Shown: positions 1-9,397, counted from the first letter of the stretch. The stretch is 64,000 nucleotides of DNA from Streptomyces sp. NBC_00154 (GCF_026342835.1 NZ_JAPEMI010000005.1:57623-121622); one strand, 5' to 3'. The notes: a model not told the origin generated them from the sequence alone. Program-made: numbers and translations.

Positions 1-13
1 GCTGCACGACGTC

Positions 14-51
14 GAAGGGCGCCGCCGAGAACGATCCCGGCGGCGCCCTTC
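14..51. terminator. Hairpin at window start, likely terminator of an upstream gene
   Basis: A perfect 13-bp inverted repeat, GAAGGGCGCCGCC (14-26) and GGCGGCGCCCTTC (39-51), encloses a 12-base loop. There is no T tract, which is usual for Streptomyces terminators. It lies 23 bases before the first gene and probably ends transcription from a gene outside the window. Confidence 0.6.
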
Positions 52-74
52 AACGTTCCCCGCCTGGAGCCCCG

Positions 75-623
75 ATGCCGCACACCACACGCTCACCCGA
101 CATAGACCACCCCACCCCGACCACCCCGGCCGCCGCCCCGCCAGCGGAACTGTCCCTCGAGGACCGCCTCACCCTCATCGACGCGGCGATGACCGTACGG
201 CTGGACGAAGCCAAGGTCGCCTACGAGGTCAACACCGCCCACATCCCCACCGAGCCCGTCGACCTGGCCGACGTCATCACCGGCCCCCTCGACACGGGGA
301 CCGTTCCGCTGCCGGACCTGTACCCGACCCCCGTCGCAGCCCTCCTGCACCGCGCCCACCACCGCCTTGTCACCGGCGGCTGGTGCCGCGGCTCCTTGGT
401 TGACGCGGAAGGCGCCCGCTGCATGTTCGGAGCCATCCGGGCCGAAGCCCGCGGTGACGCGGGCCTGGAAAGCAGTGCCGTCTCCGTGGTCATGGACGCG
501 ATCCGCCGCAAGTTCGACGGCGCTGATTCCGTACCCGGCTTCAACGACGCCTTCGCCAGCGGACGCACCCCGATCCGCATGGTCGACCAGGCCGCCGGCC
601 TCGCTGACGCCCGCGGCCTCTAG
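75..623 (+). CDS. DUF6197-like protein
   Basis: 182 aa. After a Pro/Ala-rich N-terminus of about 25 residues, the C-terminal half has the pattern GWCRGSLVDAEGARCMFGAI, then a helical stretch, then SVPGFND. I know this layout from the DUF6197 family, common on actinobacterial plasmids and of unknown function. The ATG at 75 follows a GGAG at 66-69. No catalytic motif or membrane segment is visible. The next gene is on the opposite strand, so this gene stands alone or belongs to a unit that begins outside the window. The family call is from memory of the motif order. Confidence 0.75.
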   Translation: MPHTTRSPDIDHPTPTTPAAAPPAELSLEDRLTLIDAAMTVRLDEAKVAYEVNTAHIPTEPVDLADVITGPLDTGTVPLPDLYPTPVAALLHRAHHRLVTGGWCRGSLVDAEGARCMFGAIRAEARGDAGLESSAVSVVMDAIRRKFDGADSVPGFNDAFASGRTPIRMVDQAAGLADARGL

Positions 624-811
624 CCCCGCCCGTCCGGGCCCCCTGCCCCGTGCCCGAACCGCCCCGGATCGGGCACGGGACAGGCCACCCGGCCTGCACG
701 ACCACCGCCCCGCCGGCATTCGCCCGCGGGGCGCACCACTGCCCGCCACGCACCCGTTGGAGGACACCGCCGTGCTCAAGTGCACTCCGCCTATACATCG
801 CGTGCCTGGAC

Positions 812-2494
812 TCAACGCATCCCGGGCAGGCGACGCAACTCGCTGACCTTCATCAGCCGGGCAAGAAGGAGGTACCCCAGGGCTGTCGCGAGCGCCCCGG
901 CAGCCAGTGCGACGGCCGTAGCCCACGTTCCACTTCCCAGGTCCGCGCACGCACGCGCCATGACCCAGCCCAGCCCTGCAGCTGGGCCTGCGGCGCAGAA
1001 CAGTTTCACGTAGGTGCGACGCAGGCCGCCGTCGTCGATACGGCTCCCGAGCCGCCTACGCAGCAGATACGTGGTGAGGGCGAGACCGGCCACGTAGGAG
1101 AGGGTGTAGGCCCCGGCCATGCCGACTACGGCCCACCGGGCAGGCAGCAGCAAATGACAGGCGGTGACCAGAGCGATGTTGACCCCAGCGATCAAGGCCG
1201 CCATGAAAAACGGAGTGCGGGTGTCCTCGAACGCGTAGAAGCCACGCAACAGCAGGTACTGGGCGGAGAACGGGATGAGTCCGAGCCCGAATGCCTGCAA
1301 CATGTACCCCAACGGACGGACCGAGTCGGCGTCCGCCGCTCCGTGGGCGAACAGCAGTGACGCGATCTGCGGCCCCAAGGCGAGGAAGAGGAAGGCGGCC
1401 GGCACGATGACCACGCCGCTGATCCGCAGCACCCGGGACAGGTCCGCGCGCAGATCCGGAATGCGCCCCTCAGCAACGGCCCGGCTCATACGCGGCAGCA
1501 ACGCCGTCACCAGGGACACCGTGACGATCGACTGCGGCAGCATCCAGATGGTCTGCGCGTAGGTGTAAGCCGAGTAGCCAGCGCCAGCCTGCGGCAGCTC
1601 CTGGTCGGCGGCGTTGGCGTAGTTCGTGACCACTGCCAGGGCGACTTGGTTGGCAAGGACGAACAACAGCGTCCACTTCGCCGCATGGACGCTCTTGCCC
1701 AAGCCGGTACCGCGCCAGTCGAACCGCGGGCGGAAACGGAAACCGACCGCCCGCGCGAACGGGATCAGCGCCAGAGCCTGCACGGCGATGCCCGCCGTCG
1801 TCCCGATCCCCAGCAACCACACCTGGTCGGCGGTGATGTCCTCCACCCGGTCGGGCACCGCCATCAGCCCCAGATAGGCGGCGAACATGCCGACCAGCAC
1901 CACATTGTTCAGCACCGGGGTCCACATCATTGCGCCGAACTTCTCGCGGGCGTTCAACACCTGCCCGTAGATGCTGAACAGCCCGTAGAAGAAGATCTGC
2001 GGCAACAAGAACCGCGCGAACGTCACGGTCAGCTCGAACGCCTCATGGCTGTCCGGGGTGTCCCGCATATACAGGCCAACGATCTGCGGCGCCGCCCACA
2101 CTGCCAGCGCCGTTCCCACGCCCAGTACGCAGACCACGAGCGTGACCAAACGCTGCTCGTAGGCACGTCCGCCATCAGGCTGCGTTGTCCTGGCTCGGAC
2201 CAACTGCGGCACCAGTACGGCGTTGAGCGCGCCGCCGATCAGCAGCGTGTACAGGCTCGTCGGCACGGTGTTCGCAGTGTTGTACGTACTGGCCAGCAAG
2301 CCCGTTCCTAGCGCTGCGGCCTGCAGCACCTGGCGGATCAGTCCCGTCGCCCGGGACACCACCGTGCCAACAGCCATCAGCAAGGACGAACGAGCCAGCC
2401 CGCCCTTGTTCTTCTTCCGCCGGGCGGCATACCGCCCCCTTGCCTGCTGCTCCTGCGGCATGGTCTGCGCCGCGGAGTCCGCCCCCTGCACCAT
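812..2494 (-). CDS. murJ: MurJ/MviN-family lipid II flippase paralogue
   Basis: 560 aa multi-pass membrane protein. About 14 hydrophobic segments follow a basic cytoplasmic N-terminus. The first two helices carry the family signature (SSLLMAVGTVVSRATGLIRQ, then STYNTANTVPTSLYTLLIGG). MurJ flips lipid II across the membrane during peptidoglycan synthesis. Streptomyces have a large chromosomal MurJ near the origin that usually carries a long extra C-terminal region. This copy ends right after the membrane core, as extra copies near linear ends often do. It is leftward while its neighbours run rightward. An alternative start lies 11 codons downstream. Whether it can replace the essential MurJ cannot be told from sequence. 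Confidence 0.9.
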   Translation of the reverse strand: MVQGADSAAQTMPQEQQARGRYAARRKKNKGGLARSSLLMAVGTVVSRATGLIRQVLQAAALGTGLLASTYNTANTVPTSLYTLLIGGALNAVLVPQLVRARTTQPDGGRAYEQRLVTLVVCVLGVGTALAVWAAPQIVGLYMRDTPDSHEAFELTVTFARFLLPQIFFYGLFSIYGQVLNAREKFGAMMWTPVLNNVVLVGMFAAYLGLMAVPDRVEDITADQVWLLGIGTTAGIAVQALALIPFARAVGFRFRPRFDWRGTGLGKSVHAAKWTLLFVLANQVALAVVTNYANAADQELPQAGAGYSAYTYAQTIWMLPQSIVTVSLVTALLPRMSRAVAEGRIPDLRADLSRVLRISGVVIVPAAFLFLALGPQIASLLFAHGAADADSVRPLGYMLQAFGLGLIPFSAQYLLLRGFYAFEDTRTPFFMAALIAGVNIALVTACHLLLPARWAVVGMAGAYTLSYVAGLALTTYLLRRRLGSRIDDGGLRRTYVKLFCAAGPAAGLGWVMARACADLGSGTWATAVALAAGALATALGYLLLARLMKVSELRRLPGMR

Positions 2495-2839
2495 GCCGTC
2501 AACCTACGTCCTTATAGCCCCACGGCCCCAATCTGCCCGCGTCACCCAGCAGGCTTCATCCCTGATGCTGCAGGACATTCTCGGCAGCCAGTAGTGCTGA
2601 CGGACCTTCGCAGCTCGTTGCTGCCGCCACAGGAATACGACAGCCACAGAACAAGTGCTCTGCGCCAGTACCACTCAAATCCATTGGGAGCTGCCTGGAG
2701 TGCCACGAGGGCACGCCGGCCGACCCGAACAGCTACGTCGCTCCCCAGGAAAGCACCTTCTCGCTCCCTGATCCAAGCCAGGAGCTCACACCAGCACTCT
2801 CCGCATCGCCGTGATGCCGCCAAAGATCCCCACGGAAGG

Positions 2840-3394
2840 ATGACCATACCGATCGACCCGGAGCATGAGATCCCACTGACGGTGCGCGCCCTCCACCCGG
2901 CCGTCCCCGACCCACAGTGGTACGCGGCTCACATGTGGAAGCAGCTCAAGCACTACCAACCCGCCCTGGCCGGCGCCCTCGCCGTACTCATCCAGGAGCT
3001 CGGGAACGAGTGGCCACAGCGTGAGTTCAACGCCCCCCGCGCCGACATCGTCATCGCCTCCCAGCCCCGCGTCCTGACCGGCTACGACTTCGAGCCGGAG
3101 ATCGCCCCGTACCGCACCACAGACGCCGACAACTGCCACGCCTGCGACGAGGCCGAGGACCAGTGCCGGTGGCACCGCGGGTTCTCCGAGGCCGACGAGG
3201 ACTGGCTCAAGCGTCTACTGAAGGCGCTCAAGGCGAACCCGAACGCGACGGTCGCCGAAGTCATGCAGCAGCACGACCAGGAACAACACGAACCCTGCGG
3301 CTGCGCCGAGTACTGCAACCGTCGGCCGCCCCGGGCCCCTCACCCCGCACCAGCGGAGAAGGAGAAACCGTTCCTAGCCAGTACGCATGAGTGA
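2840..3394 (+). CDS. Hypothetical protein with Cys clusters
   Basis: 184 aa by the ATG at 2840. The open frame runs further upstream, but upstream codons have low-complexity composition and a GGAAGG lies against this ATG. The N-terminus (MTIPIDPEHEIPL) looks authentic. Acidic and Trp/His-rich segments surround a CHAC...C cluster near residue 100 and CGCAEYC near residue 160, possibly a metal site. I do not recognise the family. Its last 55 bases overlap the 3' end of the convergent TnpB-related gene, so its C-terminus may be altered by that element's insertion. Confidence 0.6.
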   Translation: MTIPIDPEHEIPLTVRALHPAVPDPQWYAAHMWKQLKHYQPALAGALAVLIQELGNEWPQREFNAPRADIVIASQPRVLTGYDFEPEIAPYRTTDADNCHACDEAEDQCRWHRGFSEADEDWLKRLLKALKANPNATVAEVMQQHDQEQHEPCGCAEYCNRRPPRAPHPAPAEKEKPFLASTHE

Positions 3395-4992
3395 GTCGTG
3401 GACCCACTGCTGCGTACCGGCGCATCCCGAACGGTGTTGGATGCGCTGGGTTCCCGCTTTCGCTTCCCGCTCGGCGACGGCCCTCCGGGGGGCCGGTCCG
3501 TTGTGGGTGGGCGGGTTCCCTCACGTCCCCGGTCACCTGGTGCGGCCTGGGCGGTCCGATGCCCCGCACGATCACTCCGGTCGTGTGGGGGCGGTGCCGT
3601 CCGACGCCGAATCGGGTGCCCGAGGGCGCGTCGTCCGATCGCGATGCCCGCGGCATCGTGACGGGACATGGTGCGGCGTGGGGTGGCCAGCGGTTTCTGC
3701 CAGTGCTGGGCACCCCACAGGCTGGTGTAGGCGGGGTCGACCGCGACGATTGCCAGGCCGTGTTCGGCGGCCATGGACACCAGCCGGGCCTTGAGTTTCC
3801 CGGTGGGCATGCCTGAGATGAGCTGCCGGAATTTCCTCCTGCGGCCGTGCTTCTCGCGGGTCTTCTCGTTGGTGAAGTCGAGGTCTTCGAGGCCGATCGC
3901 GGTGACACCGGCCCGCACCGCCCAGTTGATCAACCGGGTCAGGGCGTGGCGGATCTGCGCGTCGCGGTGAGCGGCGGTGCCGGACAGGTCGTAGCCGAAG
4001 CGGTTCGGGTGACCGAGGGGGTTGCCGTGGACATCGAGGTGGTAGGCGGCGAAGTGGTCGGCGTTGGTGTCGACGCCGATCATGCCCCGGGCGCGGGCAG
4101 TCTCCAACGGGATGGTCTGGATGATGGGGCGCTGCCAGGATGCGGTCAGGTACCAGCGGCCGCGGCCCGTGTCGAGGTGGATGCGGTAGGCGACGGCCCG
4201 GTTCGCGGTGATGCGGTCAGCCCACTCCGCACCCCGGTGCACGAACGCGATACGGGAGGTGAGGGTGTACCGGCCGTGCCGGGCGTTGGCCAGGTGCGCG
4301 AGCGGCGCGGGCAGTTTCACCGACACTTCGCCGTCCGGGGTGACGCGGATCGTCTCGTTCCCGAACCGCTTCCCCGACTCACCATCGGCAGCAAGAAACC
4401 AGCGCTCCGCCTCCCACCGTTGTCGCCACTGCTCCTCGGTGAGCTGGGCCTGGGTGAGGTGGTGGCGAGTGTTCAGCAGACGTTTACCGCCCCGGACCAC
4501 CCGCACCCGTCCCGCCTGCCACTCGGCAACAGCCGCAGTGTGCCGGGCCTCCAGCGTCGCGAGGCGGCGGGACTTGCGGAACCACTCGTTCTTGGACCGG
4601 TAGCCGCCAGCCGCGCGCTTGGTGCCCTTCTCCCCGAGCGGGAGGGACAGCCGGTGCCGCAACGTCTTGACCCCGGCTGCCAGGTTCTGGATGTGCGCCG
4701 CCTGGCAACGGCGCGCGAGCGCCCACTGATCGTGCGTGGCCTTGGTGATGGCCCCGGCGATCCGCGACGACGACACCCCGGTCAGCTCCCGCTTACGCGC
4801 CGCCCAGGTCTTCGCACCGTGCCCCAGACCATCCGCACAGCGGGCCTTGAGATCACGGGAAGCCAGCGCACCCTGATGCGCACCGACCGCACGCAGCACC
4901 TTCTCGTCCTGGGGGGTGAGGTGCTTGAGACGGTCCCGGACCGCCACCCCACGAGGTCCGGGCACCACGAAAGACGCGGCCAGTTCCCGCAC
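3340..4992 (-). CDS. TnpB-related protein (IS200/IS605 OrfB lineage, zinc-finger-less)
   Basis: About 550 aa from a GTG at 4992 that follows GAGGTGG at good spacing; the frame stays open to 5139. TnpB proteins are RuvC-fold, omegaRNA-guided nucleases of IS605-type elements. The three RuvC acidic residues are present: D308 (IGVDTNAD), E369 (GLEDLDF) and D446 (SRHDAAG). The zinc ribbon normally found between the last two is absent: the segment reads VDPAYTSLWGAQHW with no cysteine. This agrees with the Streptomyces group annotated TnpB-related accessory protein. No Y1 transposase (TnpA) is near, so the element would need one elsewhere. The 3' end overlaps the neighbouring gene. In TnpB elements that 3' flank usually encodes the guide RNA. 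Confidence 0.85.
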   Translation of the reverse strand: MRELAASFVVPGPRGVAVRDRLKHLTPQDEKVLRAVGAHQGALASRDLKARCADGLGHGAKTWAARKRELTGVSSSRIAGAITKATHDQWALARRCQAAHIQNLAAGVKTLRHRLSLPLGEKGTKRAAGGYRSKNEWFRKSRRLATLEARHTAAVAEWQAGRVRVVRGGKRLLNTRHHLTQAQLTEEQWRQRWEAERWFLAADGESGKRFGNETIRVTPDGEVSVKLPAPLAHLANARHGRYTLTSRIAFVHRGAEWADRITANRAVAYRIHLDTGRGRWYLTASWQRPIIQTIPLETARARGMIGVDTNADHFAAYHLDVHGNPLGHPNRFGYDLSGTAAHRDAQIRHALTRLINWAVRAGVTAIGLEDLDFTNEKTREKHGRRRKFRQLISGMPTGKLKARLVSMAAEHGLAIVAVDPAYTSLWGAQHWQKPLATPRRTMSRHDAAGIAIGRRALGHPIRRRTAPPPHDRSDRAGHRTAQAAPGDRGREGTRPPTTDRPPGGPSPSGKRKREPSASNTVRDAPVRSSGSTTHSCVLARNGFSFSAGAG

Positions 4993-5202
4993 ACCGCCCA
5001 CCTCATCACCCCCACTCAGGCCGGACGCCCTCCACCCAGCCCAACGAGCAACAGCCACCAAGGTCACCCATTCGGTCCAAGAACTCCCGTTCCCACCCCC
5101 ACCAACCCACCGACAGGACTCACTCCCACTCACCACCACTCACTTCAGCTCAGTAAACCGACAGCAGCTCACAACGCCATCGTGCGGGAAGGCAGCGCTG
5201 GC

Positions 5203-5679
5203 ATGACCCTGAAGACTCTCATCGACCTCATCGGTGCCCAGGCCCTGGGCGACCACCTCACCGCCGCCGTCCAGGACCTCGTCGACCGCGAACAGCTCGA
5301 CAGCGCCGAGGCCTACCGGCGGATCACTGACGTGGCAGACGTCGGAGACCCGGCCGTGCTTGCCGCCACCCGGCAGACCTGGGTCCGCCGCCCCGACGTC
5401 GACCCCGAAGAGGCCCCCGTCAGGCGCCTGTACGTCCTGGAGCGCACCGGGACCGAAGTCTTCGTCGCCTACGCCGACATCGACACGGCCGCCGACGCCA
5501 CGGACGCCGGGCAGGCCTGCGTCCTGCCCAGCAAGGACCTGTGGCGCAACGACCACTCCCAAGGCGCCGAGTTCGGCGTCGAGCTGCTGGACCTGTACCA
5601 GCTGGAGGCGTGGGAGCCGTTCGAGTTCCTGCTGCCGACCGTCGGCGGCATCGGCAATGTCCGGCCCGCCCAGAAATGA
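5203..5679 (+). CDS. Hypothetical acidic plasmid protein
   Basis: 158 aa, ATG at 5203 after a GGGAAGG at 5186-5192. The protein is acidic with many Asp/Ala. A central beta-rich stretch (RRLYVLERTGTEVFVAYADI) and a C-terminal Leu/Trp segment (LLDLYQLEAWEPFEF) suggest a compact globular fold. It begins about 60 bases beyond the TnpB-related element and heads a rightward series of small plasmid genes. I do not recognise the family, and no motif suggests an enzyme. Confidence 0.65.
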   Translation: MTLKTLIDLIGAQALGDHLTAAVQDLVDREQLDSAEAYRRITDVADVGDPAVLAATRQTWVRRPDVDPEEAPVRRLYVLERTGTEVFVAYADIDTAADATDAGQACVLPSKDLWRNDHSQGAEFGVELLDLYQLEAWEPFEFLLPTVGGIGNVRPAQK

Positions 5680-5694
5680 AGGAGTAGTGACCCC

Positions 5695-6121
5695 ATGACC
5701 GTTCTTCAGCTCAGCGCCCACATCCAGCACGACCGGGTTCAGGGCATCGGGCAGACACCGATTGCCGCGCTCCACGAGCGGGTGAAGGGCTTCGATCTCA
5801 CCGCCCGCGCCCGTCAGCAGGCCGAGGAACGCGCCGAAGCGCTCGCCTGGGACGCGGTCGTGACCGCCGACAGCATCCTCACCGGCAGCTTCCCCGACAC
5901 CCTCGGCACCGTCATCAACGCCATGAGCTGGACCGGACACCATCCGGTCCCCGAGAACGACCTGATGGCCTCCGCGGTGACGTACCTCGGCTCCGTGGAA
6001 GGAACGCGCGGCTGGTGGCTGCACACAACCCGGCGCCCCCGTTGCGTGCGACCACACACTGCGGCTCCGGCGCACCAGCTACCGCGACGAGCGTCACGCC
6101 GACACCGAGCACCCGTTCTAG
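5695..6121 (+). pseudogene. Hypothetical gene with +1 frameshift at a C run
   Basis: The frame from the ATG at 5695 is protein-like for about 110 codons (helical, Ala/Glu/Arg-rich), then becomes Pro/Arg/His-rich after about 6037. Dropping one C from the five-C run at 6036-6040 moves reading into a frame that ends naturally, with CDHTLRLRRTSYRDERHADT before the stop at 6119-6121. The intact product would be about 140 aa. Family unknown. Either the gene is frameshifted or the C run was miscounted. Confidence 0.6.
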
Positions 6122-6242
6122 GCCCGTCGTGCGCACTTAGGTCCGGAAGAACACGACGATGCACGACCCGTGGCTGGTCACCTTCAAGCTTGCGGCCGCC
6201 CCGATCCGGCACGTCCCGTCACGAGCGAACCGGAGATTCATC

Positions 6243-6527
6243 ATGGCCCACTCCACCACCCCCGCGGCCCGCCGCGAAGCGGCCGCCAAAATGCGCGCCA
6301 TCGCCACCCGCCGCCCCCTCCCGACCCGCGGCCGCGACTTCCACTGCGCACCCTGCTCCACCGCCTGGACCGGCGCGGAAGCCGACTGCTGGTCGTGCGG
6401 CCTGCCCGCCACCCAGGAGCACGCCCACCCCGGCACCGGGCTCCAGCTATTGCTGAACGCAGTCGGCCGCACCCCGAAGCTGCCCCAGCCGCAGCTGATC
6501 GACAAGGAACTGGAGGAAGTCCGATGA
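6243..6527 (+). CDS. Small zinc-ribbon protein
   Basis: 94 aa from the ATG at 6243, with GGAG ten bases upstream; the frame is open further back but less protein-like. The centre has CAPC and CWSC pairs separated by 11 residues, a classic four-Cys zinc ribbon. The N-terminus is basic (AARREAAAKMRAIATRR). The stop overlaps the next gene's ATG (ATGA), so it is probably translationally coupled to the WhiB-like gene. It may be a small DNA- or protein-binding factor; the exact role is unknown. Confidence 0.7.
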   Translation: MAHSTTPAARREAAAKMRAIATRRPLPTRGRDFHCAPCSTAWTGAEADCWSCGLPATQEHAHPGTGLQLLLNAVGRTPKLPQPQLIDKELEEVR

Positions 6528-6895
6528 CCGCAGCGGCCCCGCCCAAGATCCTGGTCGACCAGATAGTGCCCCGCCCGCAGCTGACCGGCAGCGAACCCTG
6601 CCACACCGGCACCGCCCGGTTCAGCCACGACTCCTACCGTGCGGACCAGCCCGAGACACGCGAGGCTCAGCGCGCCTGCCGACGCTGCCCATTCGCGGCC
6701 GAGTGCCTGGTCTGGGCGCTCGCCAATCCGGAGCTGGCCCCGGAGGGGATCTGGGCGGCGACCACACCCCGCGAGCGCTCCGTGCTGCGCCGCAGGCTCA
6801 CCACCCGTCTTGGTACCGGCGAACGGTACGAGCGGGCGCTGCAGAAGGCGTACGCGGACGCGGCCGCCACACGCGAAAAGGCGGCAGTCCGGTGA
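6524..6895 (+). CDS. WhiB-like (Wbl) iron-sulphur transcription regulator
   Basis: 123 aa. The four cysteines that hold the [4Fe-4S] cluster in Wbl proteins are present at C26, C52, C55 and C61 (C-Xn-C-X2-C-X5-C). They are followed by a G-I-W-A-A turn and a basic C-terminus (RERSVLRRRLTTR), as in the family. Wbl proteins bind the principal sigma factor and change promoter choice in actinobacteria. Plasmid- and phage-borne copies are common. The gene overlaps both neighbours by 4 bases, forming a three-gene unit with the zinc-ribbon gene and the 69-aa gene. Confidence 0.92.
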   Translation: MTAAAPPKILVDQIVPRPQLTGSEPCHTGTARFSHDSYRADQPETREAQRACRRCPFAAECLVWALANPELAPEGIWAATTPRERSVLRRRLTTRLGTGERYERALQKAYADAAATREKAAVR

Positions 6896-7101
6896 AAGCG
6901 GCCGCGGCGGCCACTCGCACACAGACGTTGGCCGAGCGATACGCCCGGACGCTCCAAGAGGACGTACCCACCGGCGAGGTCTTCCGCACCAGCAGCCCCG
7001 CAAAGTCAGCGCCCCTGACCGCCGCGCAGCAACTCCGCAACCGACAGCTCCTCGAGGAAGCCCTCACAGCCAGGCCCAGGAAGAAGCAGATTGCGGCATG
7101 A
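6892..7101 (+). CDS. Small basic hypothetical protein
   Basis: 69 aa, GTG at 6892 overlapping the WhiB-like stop (GTGA). Composition is Ala/Arg/Gln/Thr-rich, predicted helical, with a basic tail (TARPRKKQIAA). The codon-position GC pattern suits coding. Tight coupling to the WhiB-like gene suggests a joint role, but I recognise no family. Confidence 0.6.
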   Translation: MKAAAAATRTQTLAERYARTLQEDVPTGEVFRTSSPAKSAPLTAAQQLRNRQLLEEALTARPRKKQIAA

Positions 7102-7130
7102 TCCGCCCCCTTTACGATCCGGCCGCGTGA

Positions 7131-7454
7131 TCAGACTGCATCGCCCGTAAAGGCGGCAACCACATCGGAACCGCCATCTGGTCCACAGCCTGGCGCAGCA
7201 CCCTGCTCATCCACGCCGGGCTCACCGTCGACTAGGCCGCGCTCCACCTGCCGCTCGCCACCTGCCCCCTCAAGGTCGCCAGCACCGAAAAGCCGAGGGA
7301 ATCCGGGTGCGCCGGCCGTCACGGCTACGTCGTCACCTGCTCCGCCCGCTCCTGGACCGAGACGAACAAGGTGCGTGCCGCGCTGGAGTACGTGCGCGAC
7401 ACGCACCTGCGCAGCCACCTCACCCAGCCCGCCGCCACCCCCGCGTCCGTCTGA
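7131..7454 (+). pseudogene. Decayed short gene between WhiB operon and dnaN
   Basis: One frame looks protein-like throughout (GNHIGTAIWSTAWR... then TNKVRAALEYVRDTHLRSHL) but is cut by a TAG at 7233-7235 and has no start codon in its first part. It ends at 7452-7454, just before the dnaN ribosome site. I read it as a remnant. A short intact product from a start after the TAG cannot be excluded. Confidence 0.45.
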
Positions 7455-7470
7455 GAAAGAAGGACTGCCC

Positions 7471-8607
7471 ATGAAGCTCCGCCTCGAACTCGCCCCGTTT
7501 GCCGCCGCCGTCGCCGACGCGGCCCGCGCTCTGCCAGCCCGGCCGCCTGTGCCGGTCCTTGCCGCGCTCAGGCTGGATGCCACCGCCGGGCAGTTGACGG
7601 TTGCCGCCTTCGACTACGAGGTATCGGCCCGGGCCACTCTCGCCGCCGGCATCACCAAGGCGGGCAGCGTTCTGGTCCCCGGCCGCCTGCTGTCCGACAT
7701 CACCCGCACCGTCAAAGGCACGAACTCGGTAGATCTCGAACTCGTCGGCCCGCGCCTGGTTCTGACCTTCGGCAGCATCCGCTACACCCTGCACACCCTG
7801 CCGCTGGAGGAGTACCCGAGCCTGCCCAAGTTCGGCGAGGCCTCCGGCACCGTCACCGGCAGCGAACTCGGCCAGGCCGTCGCCCAGGTCGCCGTTGCCG
7901 CCGGCCACGACGACACCGTGCCCATCCTCACCGGCATCCACCTCACCACCGCCGACGGCAAACTCACCCTGGCAGCCACCGACCGCTACCGCTTCGCCGT
8001 CCGAACCATCGACTTCACGTCCACCAGCGACACCGCCGACGGACAGGCTGTCGTCCCGGCGAAGGCCCTCCTCGACTCCGCCAAGATGCTCGCCGGCGCC
8101 GGGCAGATTGACCTTGCCCTGCCCACCAGCCAGAGCGTCTTCGGCATGGCCGGCCCCTCCCGCAGCACCACCATGCGCGCACTGGAAGGCCAGCTGCCCA
8201 ACTACAAGAGCCTGTGGCCCACCGACTTCACCGCCACCGCCGTTGTGGACCGCGACGAGCTGACCGCGGCGGTCAAGCGCGTCGCCCTCGTCGCCGACCG
8301 CAGTACCCCCGTCCAGCTCCACTTCGCCCAGGATGCGCTCACGCTGACGGCCGGCAGCGGCGATGACGCCCAGGCCCGCGACCGGGTCGACGCCGCCTTC
8401 GACACCGAGACCGGCGGACCCCTCACCGTCGCCTTCAACCCCACCTTTCTGCTGGACGGCCTCGGCGCCATCGACGTCGATGCCGTCAAGTTCAGCATCG
8501 TCGCCCCGACCAAGCCCGCCGTGATCACCGGCGTCGGCAAGGGCGGCAAAGATCTGGGCGAAGGCGCCCTCGAGTACCTGCTCATGCCGGTCCGGCTCCC
8601 TAACTGA
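7471..8607 (+). CDS. dnaN: DNA polymerase III sliding clamp (beta subunit) paralogue
   Basis: 378 aa, close to the usual 366-376. Three repeated clamp domains are visible. The family landmarks LAATDRYRFAVR (about residue 175) and the extreme C-terminus YLLMPVRL are present, the latter forming part of the peptide-binding pocket. The clamp encircles DNA and tethers polymerases. Every Streptomyces chromosome has dnaN near oriC, so a copy beside a WhiB operon close to a telomere is an accessory clamp, as on large plasmids and phages. ATG at 7471 with GAAAGAAGGA upstream. A possible partner, a Y-family polymerase relative, lies at 15857-16876. Confidence 0.93.
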   Translation: MKLRLELAPFAAAVADAARALPARPPVPVLAALRLDATAGQLTVAAFDYEVSARATLAAGITKAGSVLVPGRLLSDITRTVKGTNSVDLELVGPRLVLTFGSIRYTLHTLPLEEYPSLPKFGEASGTVTGSELGQAVAQVAVAAGHDDTVPILTGIHLTTADGKLTLAATDRYRFAVRTIDFTSTSDTADGQAVVPAKALLDSAKMLAGAGQIDLALPTSQSVFGMAGPSRSTTMRALEGQLPNYKSLWPTDFTATAVVDRDELTAAVKRVALVADRSTPVQLHFAQDALTLTAGSGDDAQARDRVDAAFDTETGGPLTVAFNPTFLLDGLGAIDVDAVKFSIVAPTKPAVITGVGKGGKDLGEGALEYLLMPVRLPN

Positions 8608-8608
8608 C

Positions 8609-8624
8609 CCGCCCCTCGGGGCGG
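8609..8624. terminator. Short GC hairpin after dnaN
   Basis: CCGCCCC-tc-GGGGCGG starts two bases after the dnaN stop. It is a 7-bp stem with a 2-base loop and no T run. It is a likely weak terminator or 3' end stabiliser. Confidence 0.5.
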
Positions 8625-8702
8625 CCGCCAGGTCACCAACTTCGTCGGCCGCCCCCCCGGGCTTCCCGCCGCAGCACCACCCAGAAGACAGGACAACCGC
8701 CC

Positions 8703-9397
8703 GTGACCGTCACCGCCTCCGCGCCGGCCGCCGACACGGCCCAGACCGCGCACCTCGCCTACACCCCGACCCCGTCCATCCCGCGCGTGCTGACCGAGCT
8801 GGTGGCCGAAGAGTTCTTCACTCGATACGCCACCATCCGCGGCGACGCTGAGGCCTTCCACCCTGACTACACCGCCGACCGTAAGCGCACCGCGCTGCTC
8901 CTGCGTGCCGTCATCGCCGACCTGGTGGCCCTCGCCGACCCCGCGACGCCCACCACGCCGCGCAGGCCGCGGCCGCCGCGAATGCTCTGCGACGCGCCGA
9001 CTGGCAGATGTCCCTGCCTGCCCAGGCCACTCGAGTCTGGCTGCGTGGTGAGTACCAGCAGCACACCGAGGACGACAGTTCCCACTCGCCGAACTGCCCC
9101 GGCGGGTGCCGCGGATCCGGTGAAGTCATCGAGCCGGTCATCTGGCAGAACGACGGTGTGCCCGTCCACGCCGAACCTGTCGCGTGCCTGCGCGGCGAGG
9201 ACGACGACCCGCACGCCGAGGACTGCACCCGCTGCCACGGCATCGGAAGGAAGTACGACGCCGAGCGCGGCGAATACACCGTCTGCGACACCTACACCCC
9301 CGACCCCGCATACGAGCCGGCCCCCACACCGGCCCGCCACGGCGACCCGTTCAGCAGCGCACCGGCCGCCGGCTACGCCGACGAGCCTCCCTTCTAG
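8703..9397 (+). pseudogene. Hypothetical gene with DnaJ-like Cys motifs, frameshifted
   Basis: The frame from GTG 8703 codes well to about 8938 (helical; EEFFTRYATIRGDAEAFHP). It then becomes Pro/Arg-rich, while another frame continues DAHHAAQAAAAANALRRADW and ends at 9397. Adding one C to the four-C run at 8939-8942 joins them. The joined product, about 230 aa, has CPGGCRGSG and CTRCHGIG motifs resembling DnaJ-type zinc modules. Several phage and plasmid proteins of unknown role carry these. A GTG or ATG start near 9008 could express the second half alone. Confidence 0.55.

Noticed and set aside
3847..5202. Long rightward frame running through the TnpB-related gene into the gene at 5203
   Set aside because: The part antisense to the RuvC motifs is low-complexity; only the stretch from ATG 5203 with its ribosome site looks real.
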